Assembly: GCF_014359955.1 (NCBI RefSeq)
Contig: NZ_JACIYL010000078.1
Location: 1 to 9,980, forward strand
Source: Thermogutta sp.
GTDB lineage: Bacteria > Planctomycetota > Planctomycetia > Pirellulales > Thermoguttaceae
Reading direction: 5' to 3'
Length of the DNA stretch: 9,980 nucleotides
Below, in pieces: positions 1 to 6,031 of this stretch (the first letter of the stretch is position 1; the number at the start of each line of letters is the position of its first letter). The position numbers and the translations under genes were made by a program. The notes beneath the pieces were generated by a model. The model searched no databases. It was not told where the DNA came from and worked only from the letters and a program-made list of their open reading frames with translations.

Positions 1-1090
1 GAATTTCTGTGGCGTACTCGGAGGCTAGATCCCCCTTGACCAGTTGTCGCAGAAATTCTGAGGCCCCGTTCCTGTCCAGGTCGGCGGCCTCGGCGTTGTC
101 AAAGCGTCTTGCCGGATCAGGCGCGATCAAAAGACGACAGAAATTGACCAGGGCCTCACTCTTCAGGCATTCCGGAGGCAGGATCGTATGCAATCGCTGC
201 GGCAAGAGCCGTTTGGCCTCCAGCAATTCCGCCCGCTGCAGATTCGGTGGAAAAACCGGCTGACCCGACAGCATCTCGATGAGGACATAGCCCAAGCTGG
301 CCAGGTCCGAACGAGGCGAAATATCCGCGCCGTCGCTGTCCAGGACCTCGGGTGCCGCGTAAAGGGGGGTGCAACTTCTTCGGGACGGGGGCATATCCAG
401 ATCGACGGCCGAGCCCACATCCACCAGCTTGGCCGTCCCTGTCTTCTTCAGCATGATGTTGGAGGGCTTGATGTCCCCGTGGACGATACGCCCTCTGTGG
501 AGGGCGGCCAGTCCAGCGAGACAGTCCCGCACGATGGCCACCGCGACTCCTGGTTTCAGCCGCGGCTGAACCGGCCCGGCTGTCACCACAACCTCGTTCA
601 GATACTGCCAGCGGATCGGCTTGACCCGTTGCTCCAGGAGTTGGTACATGCGGTTGGTCAGGAGCCGGGCCAGATCGTACCCGTCCACCCATTCCATCTC
701 CATAATGCGGATACCGTCGCGCTCCAGCCAGTTGTGCACATCCAGGAGGTTGTCGTGCGCGATCTGGGCCACGCGGCTGGAAACCCAACCGATCCGCTGC
801 ATCGCCTCCTCATAGGCGGCTTCACTGGGATACGGATCAGGGGCGAAGAATTTGAGGGCCACCGGCAAGGTGAAGCCGTCGGCTCCCCGCCGCTGACTGA
901 GGTACACAACACCCTGGCCCCCATGCCCCAGTTTGCGAATCAGTTGAAGATGCTCCGTCCAGTTGAGACGGCGTCTCTGTTCGATGAGGTCGTGATAGGC
1001 CTCCACGAGAGCCTGGAGCCGCTCCCGATTTTGCAAACCGCCCCACGTTCGCGTCAGGCCGATATCGTCTATCGTGGTCGATGTTTCCAT
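1..1090 (-). CDS. Hanks-type serine/threonine protein kinase, C-terminus off the left edge
   Basis: The reverse strand reads open from ATG at 1090 to the edge, giving 363 residues. Kinase landmarks run in order: glycine-rich loop GHGGQG (55-60), VALKFF with the ATP-binding lysine K80, catalytic loop HGDIKPSN (204-211; D206, K208, N211), metal-binding DVG (D224), a C-T-P-L-Y activation segment ending in APE (246-248), and the SDLASLG helix (D262). HRD is HGD and DFG is DVG, but every catalytic residue is kept, so activity is expected. A roughly 35-residue insert (about 142-180) separates the hinge from the catalytic loop. No membrane helix or sensor domain lies in the visible part; planctomycete kinases often carry these C-terminally. 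An AAGGAA Shine-Dalgarno lies 11 bases before ATG 1090; an in-frame TTG two codons earlier (1096) is better spaced and is an alternative start. The substrate is unknown. Confidence 0.9.
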   Translation of the reverse strand, partial: METSTTIDDIGLTRTWGGLQNRERLQALVEAYHDLIEQRRRLNWTEHLQLIRKLGHGGQGVVYLSQRRGADGFTLPVALKFFAPDPYPSEAAYEEAMQRIGWVSSRVAQIAHDNLLDVHNWLERDGIRIMEMEWVDGYDLARLLTNRMYQLLEQRVKPIRWQYLNEVVVTAGPVQPRLKPGVAVAIVRDCLAGLAALHRGRIVHGDIKPSNIMLKKTGTAKLVDVGSAVDLDMPPSRRSCTPLYAAPEVLDSDGADISPRSDLASLGYVLIEMLSGQPVFPPNLQRAELLEAKRLLPQRLHTILPPECLKSEALVNFCRLLIAPDPARRFDNAEAADLDRNGASEFLRQLVKGDLASEYATEI

Positions 1091-1147
1091 AGCCAAGCTG
1101 GTTCCTTTCCCCACAGCACCCCACATCCCTGTGACACCAATTCCCTA

Positions 1148-1176
1148 ATCATAAGTTCATCGCGGGCCAAGAGCAA
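1148..1176 (-). promoter_or_regulatory. Possible sigma70-type promoter of the kinase gene
   Basis: On the minus strand TTGCTC (1176-1171) and TATGAT (1153-1148) are separated by exactly 17 bases, about 58 bases upstream of the kinase ATG. The -10 matches the consensus at five of six positions and the -35 at three. This is a pattern match only. Confidence 0.35.
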
Positions 1177-1405
1177 ACGCATTTCTGCCCTGGCCTGGCG
1201 AGATTACCGGTGCGGTGTTTCATTGAACCACTCTGAAGATGGGTACCCCTTCGGGCAGATGCGTGAAGAAATGGAGGAACCCAACGAACTCACACCCAGA
1301 CCGAGAAACTTCCTTGGCATGAGGATCGCGACCCTTAATGCGTCCCTACGACGCGACCCGACTCCATTTTGTGGCGAGGGATGAGATGCCACGGGGGCCG
1401 TGTGT

Positions 1406-1435
1406 GGTAGGGGCAATTCATGAATTGCCCTTACC
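1406..1435. repeat. REP-like intergenic palindrome
   Basis: GGGCAATTCATGAATTGCCC at 1411-1430 is a perfect 20-base palindrome. GGTA on the left and TACC on the right extend it to 1406-1435 with one mismatched pair. I recall near-identical 'GTAGGGGCAATTCATGAATTGCCC' elements as dispersed intergenic repeats in several bacterial phyla, often mis-annotated as peptides containing 'AIHELP'. This one also reads VVGAIHELP in a plus frame. It is probably a mobile or REP-type palindrome rather than an operator. Confidence 0.7.
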
Positions 1436-1547
1436 GGAATTGCGCCTATCGGTTCATGGTCAATCCACCCGAATAGTCGGAGCGCAAACGGTGAAATGGA
1501 TTAGAACGTGCCGTCAGAAGGAGGCTCGTTGGGAAAATCCTTCAGAG

Positions 1548-1566
1548 GGGCACGCTCGTTGTGCCC
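1548..1566. repeat. Small hairpin GGGCAC-N7-GTGCCC
   Basis: A perfect 6-base inverted repeat (1548-1553 and 1561-1566) has a 7-base loop. It sits just upstream of the tandem hairpin array and no T-tract follows it, so it is not a classical terminator. It probably belongs to the same class of intergenic repeat. Confidence 0.5.
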
Positions 1567-1598
1567 GGTGAAAGGGATGGATGATCAAACCTACAACG

Positions 1599-1714
1599 GC
1601 GGACCTGACAAGCAGGTCCCTCCAAAAGCGGACCTGACAAGCAGGTCCCTCCAAAAGCGGACCTGACAAGCAGGTCCCTCCGAATATGGACGTGACGAGC
1701 AGGTCTCGCCGGGC
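1599..1714. repeat. Tandem array of 29-base hairpin repeats, about four copies
   Basis: Copies start at 1599, 1628, 1657 and 1686. The first two are identical, the third differs only in its last bases, and the fourth (1686-1714) is degenerate. Each of the first three contains GGACCTG-ACAAG-CAGGTCC, a perfect 7-base stem with a 5-base loop, followed by a CTCC(A/G)AA-type spacer. Both strands read open through the array, giving repetitive peptides (for example ACQVR and GGTCLSGP) that look like spurious proteins. The repeat is far shorter and more regular than CRISPR and has no unique spacers. Confidence 0.85.
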
Positions 1715-1797
1715 TGGGGCTTGCTCCCGCGCGAACCCGTGTGGACGTCTGCGTTCCTGTCGGCAGAGAAAAAGTGAGGATGTGTCCGCCCTCCAAT

Positions 1798-1830
1798 TTG
1801 TGGACGCCCGTTGACTTGTGGACGCCCGTT
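1798..1830. repeat. Direct repeat of a 15-mer upstream of the nik promoter
   Basis: TTGTGGACGCCCGTT occurs at 1798-1812 and again at 1816-1830, an 18-base period, ending 7 bases before the nik dyad. A related TGTGGACGTC lies near 1740. It could be an activator-type tandem site or simply duplicated intergenic DNA. Confidence 0.6.
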
Positions 1831-1837
1831 AATTCTG

Positions 1838-1864
1838 GTGTTACAATAAGCCGGTGCGTAACAC
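1838..1864 (+). promoter_or_regulatory. Putative NikR-type operator overlapping the nik promoter
   Basis: GTGTTAC (1838-1844) and GTAACAC (1858-1864) form a perfect 7-base inverted repeat with a 13-base spacer. The left arm overlaps an extended -10 element, TGTTACAAT (1839-1847), about 95-100 bases upstream of nikK. A repressor here would block RNA polymerase. From memory, NikR of Geobacter-type bacteria recognises GTGTTAC-N13/14-GTAACAC, unlike the enteric GTATGA-N16-TCATAC. The match to this form, directly in front of a predicted nickel importer, suggests nickel-dependent repression. No nikR gene is in the window. No convincing -35 exists at 16-18 bases; the TG extension may compensate. Confidence 0.65.
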
Positions 1865-1951
1865 GATATCCCTTGCCCGGCCCGCTTGTGCCGCGTGAGG
1901 CAATGTCTTGTGCACCGCGTTTGAAGTCGTTCAGCCATATCCATTGCTGCC

Positions 1952-2782
1952 ATGATCAGTGTTCGCCGCCCTCACCTTCTTCGCAGTTGGATGATCATCG
2001 CCTGCGCGATCGCGGGATTCTCGTGTAACTCGCGGGCTGATGCCCATTTTCTGGTTCTGATCCCCAATCACGATGTGGTGGAAGAACCTTCCCAGACGAA
2101 GCTGGTGTTCGATATCCAGTTCACCCATCCGATGGAGCAAGGGCCGGTCATGCCCATGGCCGACCCGGTCCGGTTTTTCGTCGTTCACAACGGTCGGGCT
2201 GAGGATCTGAAATCCGCACTCCAACCGAGAACCCTGGAAGGTCAGCCGGCCTATACAGCGCAGTGTCAGTTGAAGCAACCCGGCGATCATGTTTTCGCGA
2301 TTGAGCCAGCGCCTTACTGGGAGAAGCTGGAAAAGAAGTGGATTATTCATTACACCAAGGTGGTGGTGAATTTTCTGGGTGACGACGGGCAGTGGGAGCG
2401 TCCCATCGGATTGCCGGTGGAAATCCAGCCTCTGACGCGGCCGTACGGTCTCTGGGCGGGAAACACGTTCCGCGGGATCGTGCTGCACGACGGAAAGCCC
2501 GTGCCGTTCGCCCGGGTGGAAGTGGAATACTGGAACCAGGATCGCCGCGTTCAGCCGCCCAACGGAAGCCTGGTCACGCAGGTCGTCAAGACCGACGGCC
2601 AGGGCGTTTTCTGTTACACCGTGCCCTGGGCCGGGTGGTGGGGCTTCGCGGCACTGATTGAAGGAGAACAGCGACCAGGCCCCGACGGGCAACCCGCCGA
2701 GGTGGAATTGGGAGGCCTCATTTGGGTGCGGGCTGTGGATCCGGTTTCGGTTAGCCCGGCCAAAAAAGCCCCCGCACCATAA
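1952..2782 (+). CDS. nikK: Periplasmic DUF4198 component of the nickel ECF transporter
   Basis: This 276-residue protein has an N-terminal signal: arginines at 5, 6 and 11, a hydrophobic core at about 13-23, and a likely signal peptidase I site after A-D-A (residue 31). The mature protein would begin HFLVLIP. The rest is soluble and beta-rich, as in DUF4198 proteins accompanying CbiM/NikM. A carboxypeptidase-regulatory-like segment lies at about 172-225 (GIVLHDGKPVPFARVEVEY, then TDGQGVF). Candidate metal ligands are H32, H40, the HPM at 59-61 and H133. C25 lies in GFSC, a poor lipobox, so a lipoprotein is less likely. It is the first gene of the operon, followed after 88 bases by nikM, matching a K-M-L-Q-O order. 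The Shine-Dalgarno before ATG 1952 is poor. The exact biochemical role is not established; presenting nickel to NikM is an inference. Confidence 0.82.
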   Translation: MISVRRPHLLRSWMIIACAIAGFSCNSRADAHFLVLIPNHDVVEEPSQTKLVFDIQFTHPMEQGPVMPMADPVRFFVVHNGRAEDLKSALQPRTLEGQPAYTAQCQLKQPGDHVFAIEPAPYWEKLEKKWIIHYTKVVVNFLGDDGQWERPIGLPVEIQPLTRPYGLWAGNTFRGIVLHDGKPVPFARVEVEYWNQDRRVQPPNGSLVTQVVKTDGQGVFCYTVPWAGWWGFAALIEGEQRPGPDGQPAEVELGGLIWVRAVDPVSVSPAKKAPAP

Positions 2783-2870
2783 GCGCGTGGTGCATCGGAA
2801 GCTCGACCGGTGGAAACACCTGGAGCACCCTGATTTCCGTTTTCGGCATCGGTTTTGAAGGCGCCAAGCC

Positions 2871-3509
2871 ATGCATATTCCGGACGGAATTCTGACCACA
2901 ACGACCGCGGGCACGCTGGTGACGGCCGCGGGCTGGGTGGGGACTTTCGCGGGAATCGGTCTGGGACTGGCCAGACTGGAACCGGATGAGATCCCCCGGG
3001 CAGGGCTGCTCACCAGTCTGTTCTTTGTCGTGTCCCTCATTCAAATTCCCATGGGCCCGATTGCTTTCCACCTGGTACTTACCGGACTCATGGGACTCGT
3101 ACTGGGATGGACGGCCTTCGTCGCGGTCTTTGTGGCGACGGGGCTTCAATGGCTGTTTTTTGGGGCAGGCGGGCTGACAACTCTGGGGATCAACACGTTC
3201 AACATGGCGTTTCCGGGTGTGTTTTGCGGATATTTATTTCGGGGATTCGTTCGCTCACCGAAACCCTTCCTGGTGACAGCCGGTGGGTTTGCCGCTGGTG
3301 CGACGGCCGTTCTCCTCAGCGCATGTTTGACCGCTCTGTGTGTTGCGCTGGCTGGAAAGGAATTTCACATCCTCTCCTGGATCGTGTTTGCAACCGACGG
3401 GGTGCTTGCATTGGGAGAGGGTTTCATCACCGCGGCAGCCACTCATTTTCTTAGACGCGTCCAGCCCGAGGTGTTCCGTGCCCCACTTTTGACGCCCGAA
3501 TCGGGTTGA
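2871..3509 (+). CDS. nikM: Nickel/cobalt ECF transporter substrate-binding S-component
   Basis: This 212-residue, strongly hydrophobic protein has about six or seven membrane helices. It opens with the family hallmark MHIPDG. In characterised NikM the metal is bound by the Met1 amino group, His2 and a conserved histidine at position 67; here His2 and His67 (IAFHLVL) fall at exactly those positions. Other family features are GLTTLGINTFNM (about 101-112) and the GEGF near 182-185. Because the N-terminus is the metal site, the ATG at 2871 is certain; GAAGG lies 9 bases upstream. Sequence alone separates Ni from Co poorly in this family. The neighbouring nikK and nikL genes (instead of cbiN) and the NikR-like operator favour nickel. 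Confidence 0.95.
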   Translation: MHIPDGILTTTTAGTLVTAAGWVGTFAGIGLGLARLEPDEIPRAGLLTSLFFVVSLIQIPMGPIAFHLVLTGLMGLVLGWTAFVAVFVATGLQWLFFGAGGLTTLGINTFNMAFPGVFCGYLFRGFVRSPKPFLVTAGGFAAGATAVLLSACLTALCVALAGKEFHILSWIVFATDGVLALGEGFITAAATHFLRRVQPEVFRAPLLTPESG

Positions 3510-3560
3510 CGCATTCAAGAAGTTGACAAGCAGTTCAAAGAAATTCCTTGCTTCTACCTG

Positions 3561-4250
3561 ATGATGCTTCCTTTCAGAAGGGTCATCCCGGTGTTGCGAC
3601 ACACCCCAACGATGACATGGGTGTTCCTCGTGTCAATAGCTTGCTGGGCGATGAGCCTGGAAAAAGCCTCCGCCCACACGCTGTATGTGTTTGCCTCCGT
3701 TGACGGAAGCTCGATCAAAGGCCGGGTGTATTTACCGGGTGGAACACGCGTCCCAGATGCGGAAATCCGCCTGACCACGCCCGAGGGGAAGGTCGTCGCC
3801 ACAACGAAGTCCGATGCGGAGGGAAACTTCACTCTGAAGCCCCCGTTCCGCAGCGATTTCAGCGTCGTCGCCATGACCACTGACGGCCATCAGGCCCACT
3901 GGGCCATCTCCGCCGACGAACTCGCCGAGTTGCCACTTCCGCCCAATTTGTCAACCGGTGAGTCTGAGGCGCACTCCTCCGAGGTTTCCGCCGATTCTCA
4001 CCCTGCCCCCTCAGGCTCCTCCAACAGTCACAGTCGGGAGGACACGCCAACGACGGGTACGGCCGTCCCTCTCGCAGACTTAAAGTCTGAAATGAACATG
4101 CTCAAAGCCCAGGTGGTTAAACTCCGCGAAGAATGGCAGGAGTTTCGGTCGGCCACCCAGTTGCGCGACGTGCTCGGGGGATTGGGCTATATCCTTGGCA
4201 TCACCGGGATTGCGTTTTATATTCTGGCACGAAAGCGAGATCGTTCCTGA
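3561..4250 (+). CDS. nikL: NikL-type membrane-anchored partner of NikM
   Basis: This 229-residue protein has an N-terminal signal or anchor (hydrophobic about 18-31) with a likely signal peptidase I site after A-S-A (38), so the mature protein would start HTLYVF. Next come a carboxypeptidase-regulatory-like beta domain (about 52-93), a His/Ser/Pro-rich stretch (about 110-165; H110, H113, H138, H147, H157), a short coiled coil (about 172-200), and one C-terminal membrane helix (about 204-223) preceded by DVLGGLGYILG. The tail RKRDRS would be cytoplasmic. Overall topology resembles CbiN and NikN, small partners that sit beside the S-component and enable metal loading. It lies 51 bases after nikM. 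ATG 3561 and 3564 are adjacent and neither has a strong Shine-Dalgarno; M18 (3612) would shorten the signal too much. Confidence 0.82.
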   Translation: MMLPFRRVIPVLRHTPTMTWVFLVSIACWAMSLEKASAHTLYVFASVDGSSIKGRVYLPGGTRVPDAEIRLTTPEGKVVATTKSDAEGNFTLKPPFRSDFSVVAMTTDGHQAHWAISADELAELPLPPNLSTGESEAHSSEVSADSHPAPSGSSNSHSREDTPTTGTAVPLADLKSEMNMLKAQVVKLREEWQEFRSATQLRDVLGGLGYILGITGIAFYILARKRDRS

Positions 4251-4255
4251 CTGTC

Positions 4256-4270
4256 GGCACAGGGTGTGCC
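4256..4270 (+). other. Short hairpin between nikL and nikQ
   Basis: GGCACA-GGG-TGTGCC is a perfect 6-base stem with a 3-base loop beginning 5 bases after the nikL stop. There is no T-tract, so it is unlikely to terminate transcription. It could set mRNA stability, or partially separate the S-module genes (K, M, L) from the energising module (Q, O). Confidence 0.4.
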
Positions 4271-4306
4271 CTTTGGATTGGGTTTCCGACCGTTCGGATT
4301 GCTCTG

Positions 4307-5077
4307 ATGAATCGCCAGTGGGATGAATTGGAACAAGCGGCTGCTCCCGGCCCGCGGATCATCGACGCGTTTGACCCGCGGTTGCGGGTAATCGCGCTTC
4401 TCCTCTTTGCCACGGCGGCTGTTTTTGCCAGGCAGGGCCCCACCCTTTTGGGACTTGCTGTGTTGAGCGGCGTCCTTCTGGCTTTTGCACGTTTTTCACT
4501 CAGCCGCACATTGCGACGGATTCTCCCCCTTGTGGGTTTCGGACTCGTGCTGGTCGGCGTGCTGCCCTGGACGGTTCCCGGCCAACCGCTGGGACCCGGC
4601 TGGCTCGCCCATGCAAGTTGGGACGGTTTGTATCAGGCCGTAACGATCTGGGCCAAAGCCACGATTGTTCTGGTGGGTGCCGCCGGACTGGTGGGCACGC
4701 TGGAAATTCCCGTTCTGGGGCACGTGCTCGCCCATTTTCATCTTCCCCGCAAGCTGGTGCAAATCGTCCTGCTGAGTATTCGTTATCTCAAAGTTCTGGA
4801 GGACGAATACCATCGCCTGCACACGGCGATAAGAATACGGGGGTTTCGTCCCGGGTGGAACTGGTGGACTTTTCACACCTACGGCCAGATGGTCGGTATG
4901 CTCGTTGTGCGTAGTCTTGCCCGATCAGACCGCATTCTGGCGGCCATGAAGTGTCGCGGATTCAAGGGATATTTCTATCTGTGGCGGCATTTTCATTTCA
5001 GTGGGCGCGATATTTGGTTCGTGGCGGCCCTTTCCCTCGCCGGACTGGCCTATTTGCGACTGGAGCATCTCCTGTGA
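4307..5077 (+). CDS. nikQ: ECF transporter T-component (transmembrane coupling protein)
   Basis: The product is 256 residues from ATG 4307, matching the usual CbiQ/NikQ size. It has hydrophobic blocks at about 27-61, 71-90, 110-135, 190-203 and 235-250. The two cytoplasmic coupling motifs of T-components are present: A-I-R-I-R-G-F at 174-180 and A-M-K-C-R-G-F at 213-219. These arginine-containing motifs dock onto the ATPase. FDPRLRV near the N-terminus (22-28) is also family-typical. The frame is open upstream to 4133 inside nikL, but that extension overlaps nikL in another frame and has no family similarity. The Shine-Dalgarno at 4307 is weak, so translation may depend on upstream genes. The stop overlaps the nikO start as GTGA. 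Confidence 0.92.
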   Translation: MNRQWDELEQAAAPGPRIIDAFDPRLRVIALLLFATAAVFARQGPTLLGLAVLSGVLLAFARFSLSRTLRRILPLVGFGLVLVGVLPWTVPGQPLGPGWLAHASWDGLYQAVTIWAKATIVLVGAAGLVGTLEIPVLGHVLAHFHLPRKLVQIVLLSIRYLKVLEDEYHRLHTAIRIRGFRPGWNWWTFHTYGQMVGMLVVRSLARSDRILAAMKCRGFKGYFYLWRHFHFSGRDIWFVAALSLAGLAYLRLEHLL

Positions 5078-5904
5078 CCGTGCCACTCCATTTGCACGAG
5101 AGAGCAGCCACACCCGGGGATTCACCGGTCGCCGAGCCCCCCGAGACTTCCCATCCTGCGCCGCCCGCGGTCGCCACTCATCCCGCCATCCAAAGCAGCA
5201 TGCGACCCGATTCCGTGGGTTGCGAGCCCTCGTCGCCGCTCATCCGCCTGGACGGGATTCATTTCCAGTACGAAGGGCAGCCGCCTCTGTTTCAGGGGCT
5301 TGCGTTTCAGCTCTCCGCCGGTGAGAAGGTCGGGATCATTGGGGCCAACGGCAGCGGCAAGACCACGTTTCTGCTCATGCTGATGGGATTGGTACAACCG
5401 CAAAGGGGAACGATCGAGATTTTCGGTCGGGTTCGTACCCGGCCGGCGGATTTCGAGGATCTGCCGGGAAAAATCGGTCTGCTCTTCCAGGACAGCGATG
5501 ACCAGCTCTTCTGTCCCACCGTGGCTGAGGATGTGGCGTTCGGCCCATTCAATCAAGGGAAGAGCGTGGCAGAAGTGCGCCAGATCGTTCGCCGAACGTT
5601 GGCGGAGTTAGGCCTGGAGGGCTGGGAGAACCGCATCACCTACCGACTTTCGGGCGGAGAGAAAAGACTCGTTGCGCTGGCCACCGTCCTGGCGATGGAT
5701 CCGCAAATTCTTCTTCTGGACGAACCCACCACGGGACTGGATCCCACAGCGTCAGCCCGGGTAGAAGCGTCACTGGCGAGGCTGCCGCAGGCCATGATCA
5801 TCGTCTCCCATGATCGGGACCTGCTGGAGCGGCTGTGCCACCGCCTTCTCATTTTGCAGGAAGGGATTTTTCTCCCCTACCCGAAAGAGGACGCGCGGAG
5901 CTGA
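5074..5904 (+). CDS. nikO: ECF transporter ATP-binding protein
   Basis: The 276-residue ABC ATPase has every motif: Walker A GANGSGKTT (90-98), Q-loop glutamine 139 in LLFQDSDDQLF, signature LSGGEKR (192-198), Walker B ILLLDEP (212-218), D-loop TTGLDP and switch histidine H246. FQDSDDQLF is typical of CbiO/NikO-type ATPases. GTG 5074 was chosen because it overlaps the nikQ stop (GTGA), implying translational coupling, and has GGAG 8 bases upstream. This start adds about 50 residues rich in proline, alanine, serine and histidine before the ATPase domain. ATG 5200 would give a conventional 234-residue protein but lacks a clear Shine-Dalgarno. The protein hydrolyses ATP at the cytoplasmic face and powers NikM through NikQ. 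Confidence 0.94.
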   Translation: MTVPLHLHERAATPGDSPVAEPPETSHPAPPAVATHPAIQSSMRPDSVGCEPSSPLIRLDGIHFQYEGQPPLFQGLAFQLSAGEKVGIIGANGSGKTTFLLMLMGLVQPQRGTIEIFGRVRTRPADFEDLPGKIGLLFQDSDDQLFCPTVAEDVAFGPFNQGKSVAEVRQIVRRTLAELGLEGWENRITYRLSGGEKRLVALATVLAMDPQILLLDEPTTGLDPTASARVEASLARLPQAMIIVSHDRDLLERLCHRLLILQEGIFLPYPKEDARS

Positions 5905-6031
5905 CGCTTTTCCTGGTCATCATGCTTCCCACGATCGCCACCCGGGTCATCCCCCTGCTTGATACTGCCGCCACGCCCGGCCTCTCGCTGGTTATGCCCG
6001 CCCTTGACTCCGGCATTGTGACGCACCCAAT

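Larger units (their letters stand above)
1091..1951. other. Long non-coding divergent region rich in palindromes
   Basis: These 861 bases separate the divergent kinase and nik operon. I see no credible gene. Open frames here read through repeats and match no family I know. The region holds a putative kinase promoter, a 20-base perfect palindrome (1411-1430), a GGGCAC hairpin (1548-1566), a 29-base tandem hairpin array (1599-1714), a doubled 15-mer (1798-1830), and the nik promoter with its dyad (1838-1864). The stretch 1177-1405 shows nothing I can name. Confidence 0.7.

Noticed and set aside
188..1384. Long plus-strand open frame (398 codons) opposite the kinase gene
   Set aside because: It is antisense to a kinase whose motifs are unmistakable, shows no recognisable domain, and runs on into non-coding DNA. 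It is a by-product of high-GC codon usage.
1599..1714. CRISPR array
   Set aside because: Units are contiguous 29-base hairpins with no unique spacers of CRISPR length and no cas genes nearby.
1865..1951. Cobalamin riboswitch ahead of the transporter
   Set aside because: I looked for a B12-box-like segment and multi-stem architecture in the short leader and found none; the leader of about 100 bases is too short.
1542..1953. Minus-strand frames through the 29-base repeats giving cysteine-rich repetitive peptides
   Set aside because: The periodic peptide comes entirely from the DNA repeat, there is no ribosome-binding site, and similar spurious proteins arise wherever such arrays occur.
1931..3040. 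369-codon minus-strand frame opposite nikK and the start of nikM
   Set aside because: It overlaps two genes with clear family motifs on the other strand and contains no recognisable domain.
4133..4306. Upstream extension of nikQ
   Set aside because: It overlaps nikL in another frame, lacks family similarity, and ATG 4307 gives the usual length of T-components.
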